Below are positions 61,701 to 64,000 of a stretch of 64,000 nucleotides of DNA, in pieces. Within the stretch, counting starts at the first letter, position 1; the number at the start of each line of letters is the position of its first letter. The notes beneath the pieces are model-generated. The model saw nothing but the letters and a program-made list of their open reading frames with translations. It was not told where the DNA came from and ran no database searches. The position numbers and the translations under genes were made by a program. The stretch is from Diadema setosum (Eukaryota > Echinodermata > Echinoidea > Diadematoida > Diadematidae): assembly GCA_033980235.1 (NCBI GenBank), contig CM067062.1, positions 9,637,027 through 9,701,026 of the forward strand, written 5' to 3'.

Positions 61701-62708
61701 TATAATAGTGCACAGATTTATTGGTGCTATAGACTGACAAAATAAAAAGACAAAATTTCAAGTGTTCAAACAAAAGCAAGTTGTGTGGATAGTTACCATA
61801 ATCATTCAGTGGCAAGACAAAGTAGACATGAAACACTATCTTAATTGTTATCTTAAGTTTATCATCAAATATAATTTAACATCTGTATATCTTAGTAGTC
61901 ATATTTAATCATGCAATGTTATACTTTACACAATATAATGATCTTGCAGCAAATTTAGTTTGTAGATACGATTATCATTGTAGTATACAGTTGACCACAG
62001 TTTTGAAAGAAATGGATTCCAACTTCAAGGGTAAGAGAGGAAAAATGAATGCGTGTCTGACAATGGGGAATTATCAGGCTGACAAGAAACAAGAGTCGTT
62101 GACACCCAATGGGAAATGTACAAGTAAATAAACCGGTCACCTGTTCAAGAAGCTCCAGGCCTATGGTGCCCTGGCCAGAAATAACATCATAGGTCTGTGA
62201 TGGAGAGAAGAAGTGAGCTCCGGTTTCCTCTACCACCCGCTTGCCAAACTCCTCTCGGGACTGCATGAGAGATCAGAATCCATGAAAAAGAAAGCCTGTT
62301 ACATACATGGCCACCCCATCACAGAATTCTTGCAACATACTCTAAACAATGTCATGGTAGGGCTATCAAATCAAATGTGGATTGATGTAATTGACTTGTA
62401 TTCAACAACAACAACAACAACAAAATTGATTATCCTTACCCTTGTAATGGAATTTTAGGGTGAATCAATGTGACACAAACCTCTTCAGTTGGCTCGCACA
62501 TCACCACTCCAGCGCCGTACCCCAAGACAGCATTCCTCTTGCAGAGCGGTGCCGTGGTTGGCATGACGATGAAGGCCTCGATCCCGTTCAGCTTGGCGGC
62601 GTAGGCTAGCGCCTGCCCAAAATTCCCTGAGCTGTGCGTGACCACTTTGATTTCTTCTTCAGGACGAGATTCCTTCAGCTTCATAACCGCATTCAGAGCT
62701 CCGCGAAT
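58780..62708 (-). CDS. SRR: Serine racemase, 3' five exons (5' end beyond window)
   Basis: A PLP-dependent enzyme of fold type II that racemises L/D-serine and can also dehydrate serine; cytosolic. Exons (minus order): 62481-62708, 62141-62260, 61461-61535, 60908-61120, 58780-58956. All have GT/AG borders, all are phase 0, and together they give 270 residues to TGA, equal to human residue 57 to near the C-terminus. Visible: IRGALNAV just after the catalytic lysine (whose codon should end the upstream exon), THSSGNFGQ (human S84, N86), R of SREEFGK (human R135), the PLP-phosphate loop PVGGGGMIAG, metal ligands in AAEPANANDC (human E210, A214, D216), and CGGNVD (human S313 replaced by Cys). The protein ends soon after (KSWL), lacking the ~13-residue human tail with its PDZ-binding end. 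The exons for residues 1-56 were not found between 62709 and 64000. Confidence 0.94.
59003..59980. mobile_element. TATGCCTCnGCCA-ended MITE, second copy
   Basis: The ends are TATGCCTCCGCCA (59003-59015) and TGCGGAGGCATA (59969-59980). It has TTTGACCT tracts, a (CGGA)n tract at about 59917-59934 and the CCCGAAAACATAATGCCTCC block, as in 39388-40812. It lies in the last SRR intron. Confidence 0.85.
61240..61410. mobile_element. Partial copy of the GGACAAGTTCACC foldback element
   Basis: AAAGGGCAAGATCACC, AACACATCAGTAGAAGTTTG, GCTGGATGAGAAGACTACTG and TTTGTGATGTCATGTACATA follow the same order as in 35660-35870 and 55590-55830. Truncated. SRR intron. Confidence 0.6.
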
Positions 62709-63323
62709 CTTCAAGGCGCAAATGCACGCACAAAAAAAATTACAATTCAGCATGAACATGCACATTTCACTCACTTATTGTGACTGCTCTACGAAATCTT
62801 CCCCTCCTACATACACATTTGTGTAGGTATTGCGGCATCTGCTGTGATATCTGACCCCTACACACAATTTTAACTCAAATCTTGTGGAATATGTCATGTC
62901 ATAACAAGTGCACTCTTTGACAGTTGTACACAGGTTTATCAACATCACTATACAAAGGGAATCCTTTTCTCTGCCTTTTACTTTGGCTGGCTTGAAATAG
63001 TATTGCATTTTCATGAAAGGATCATTTTCTCAATATTTACAAACCTGATCTATTTCACAGATCTCAGCTTTCATCAATCCAGTGACCATGATTCATTTAG
63101 AAGTACTTCATAGACATTTTGATGAACGTGCTATTATGCCAGCTATAGCAGTAGTTGAAATGATTAAAAACCACTGAAAATATATCTTTAATACATGTAT
63201 ACCTAAGGAATCATTGTGATAAAGTACCTCACAGGAATGTCGTTCTATATAGAATGTGGCTGCCTTTGAAATTACAACAACAACAAACAAGGAAAAGTAG
63301 AAATTACGCGGTGCGTAACATAT
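62709..63323. other. SRR intron sequence, no exon recognised
   Basis: I searched both strands for the residues before IRGAL (the segment around the catalytic lysine) and saw nothing convincing. The minus ORFs at 62775-63014 and 63108-63401 do not resemble SRR. Confidence 0.5.
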
Positions 63324-64000
63324 GTCCCCGCCGGAAGTAGCATTTTGTAACAAAATGTGCAATATAGGTAGAAAATCAAGGTCAAAGGTCAAAGAAGTCA
63401 AAGGTCAAAATTCTGTGTAGCAGTTTTGAAGCCCTCACCTAGTGCCATCACATAAAGCAAATGGAATCGAAATTGGGTTAGAAATGGTGAAGGAGTAGCA
63501 TTTTGTAGCCAATGTACAATATAGGTCAAAAATCAAGGTCAAAGGTCAAAGAAGACAAAGGTCAAAATTCTGTGTAGAAGTTTTGAAGCCCTCACCTAGT
63601 GCTATCACATAAAGCAAACGGAATCGAAATCGGGTTAAAAATGGCGAAGGAGTAGCATTCTGTAGCAAAATGCACAATATAGGTCAAAAATCAAGGTCAA
63701 AGGTCAAAGAAGTCAAAGGTCAAAATTCTGTGTAGAAGTTTTGAAGCCCTTAACTAGTGCCATCATATAAAGCAAACGGAATTGAAATCGGGTTAAAAAT
63801 GGCGAAGGAGTAGCATTTCGTAGTAAAATGTACAATATAGGTCAAAGGTCAAGGTCAAAGGTCACGACTGAAATTCTGTGTAGAAGTTTCAAAGCTCCAA
63901 TGTAGTGCTATCATATAAAGCAAACAGAATCAAAATTGGCTCATAAATGACAGAGAAGTAGCAAATTGAAGATTTTGATCACACACGGACGCACACACGG
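63290..64000 (-). mobile_element. GTCCCCGCCG-ended MITE, reverse copy cut by the window edge
   Basis: GGAAAAGTAGAAATTACGCG and GTCCCCGCCGG (63324-63334) are the reverse complement of the right end of 10407-11030. Then come four ~160-180-bp units with AGGTCAAAGGTCAAAG tracts and AAAGCAAACGGAATCGAAAT. The GTGTGTCCGTG tract (as CACACGGACGCACACACGG) is reached at the last bases. Confidence 0.8.

Overview
The window is animal nuclear DNA: AT-rich, intron-rich and full of transposon debris. Two conserved animal genes can be read out of it exon by exon, both on the minus strand. The first is a complete CHFR (FHA + RING + PBZ ubiquitin ligase; 20 coding exons, 30244-54074). Its exons join in frame to give 654 residues. 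The second is the 3' part of serine racemase (SRR; five exons, 58780-62708), whose first exons lie beyond the right edge. The repeat content (arrays of TTTGACCT units, CGGA-rich MITEs with TATGCCTCnGCCA ends, GTCCCCGCCG elements, palindromic MITEs, LINE and Ty3/gypsy fragments) suggests a marine invertebrate, probably an echinoderm. That placement is my inference and no marker here proves it.

Layout. 1-965: tandem array with a unit of about 235 bp. 966-5202: no gene seen. 5211-8981: hAT-like non-autonomous element with 8-bp target duplications, whose interior has grown into a ~274-bp satellite with an 821-bp higher-order period. 9041-19508: a ~10.5 kb segment bounded by long imperfect inverted arms. 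It holds a decayed gene of an unnamed multicopy invertebrate family (15380-17096, minus), interrupted or truncated by a degenerate Ty3/gypsy pol (11859-15355, minus). 19613-22458: a second element with 24-bp perfect inverted ends. 22880-25165: a broken non-LTR retrotransposon (plus). 25166-30243: intergenic DNA with one TA-flanked MITE. 30244-54074: CHFR, with introns carrying at least ten MITEs and one LINE tail. 54075-58779: intergenic, two MITEs. 58780-64000: SRR and further MITEs.

The most interesting points are these. (i) The inverted-arm element has four copies of a 14-bp palindrome identical to the RFX X-box consensus and arrays of TCAAGGTCA in its arms, and a decayed gene of unknown function inside. 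(ii) A 170-bp MITE inserted exactly at the 5' splice site of CHFR exon 8, and its target-site duplication copied the donor sequence. (iii) Several MITE families flanked by TTAA, two of them inserted into older foldback elements, one with a paralogous unoccupied copy in the same window. (iv) The SRR loop that aligns with human H152-P153-N154 reads S-P-S.

No rRNA, tRNA, CRISPR array or prokaryotic-type operon was seen. Exon boundaries come from reading GT/AG sites and alignment with remembered human proteins; no search was run.
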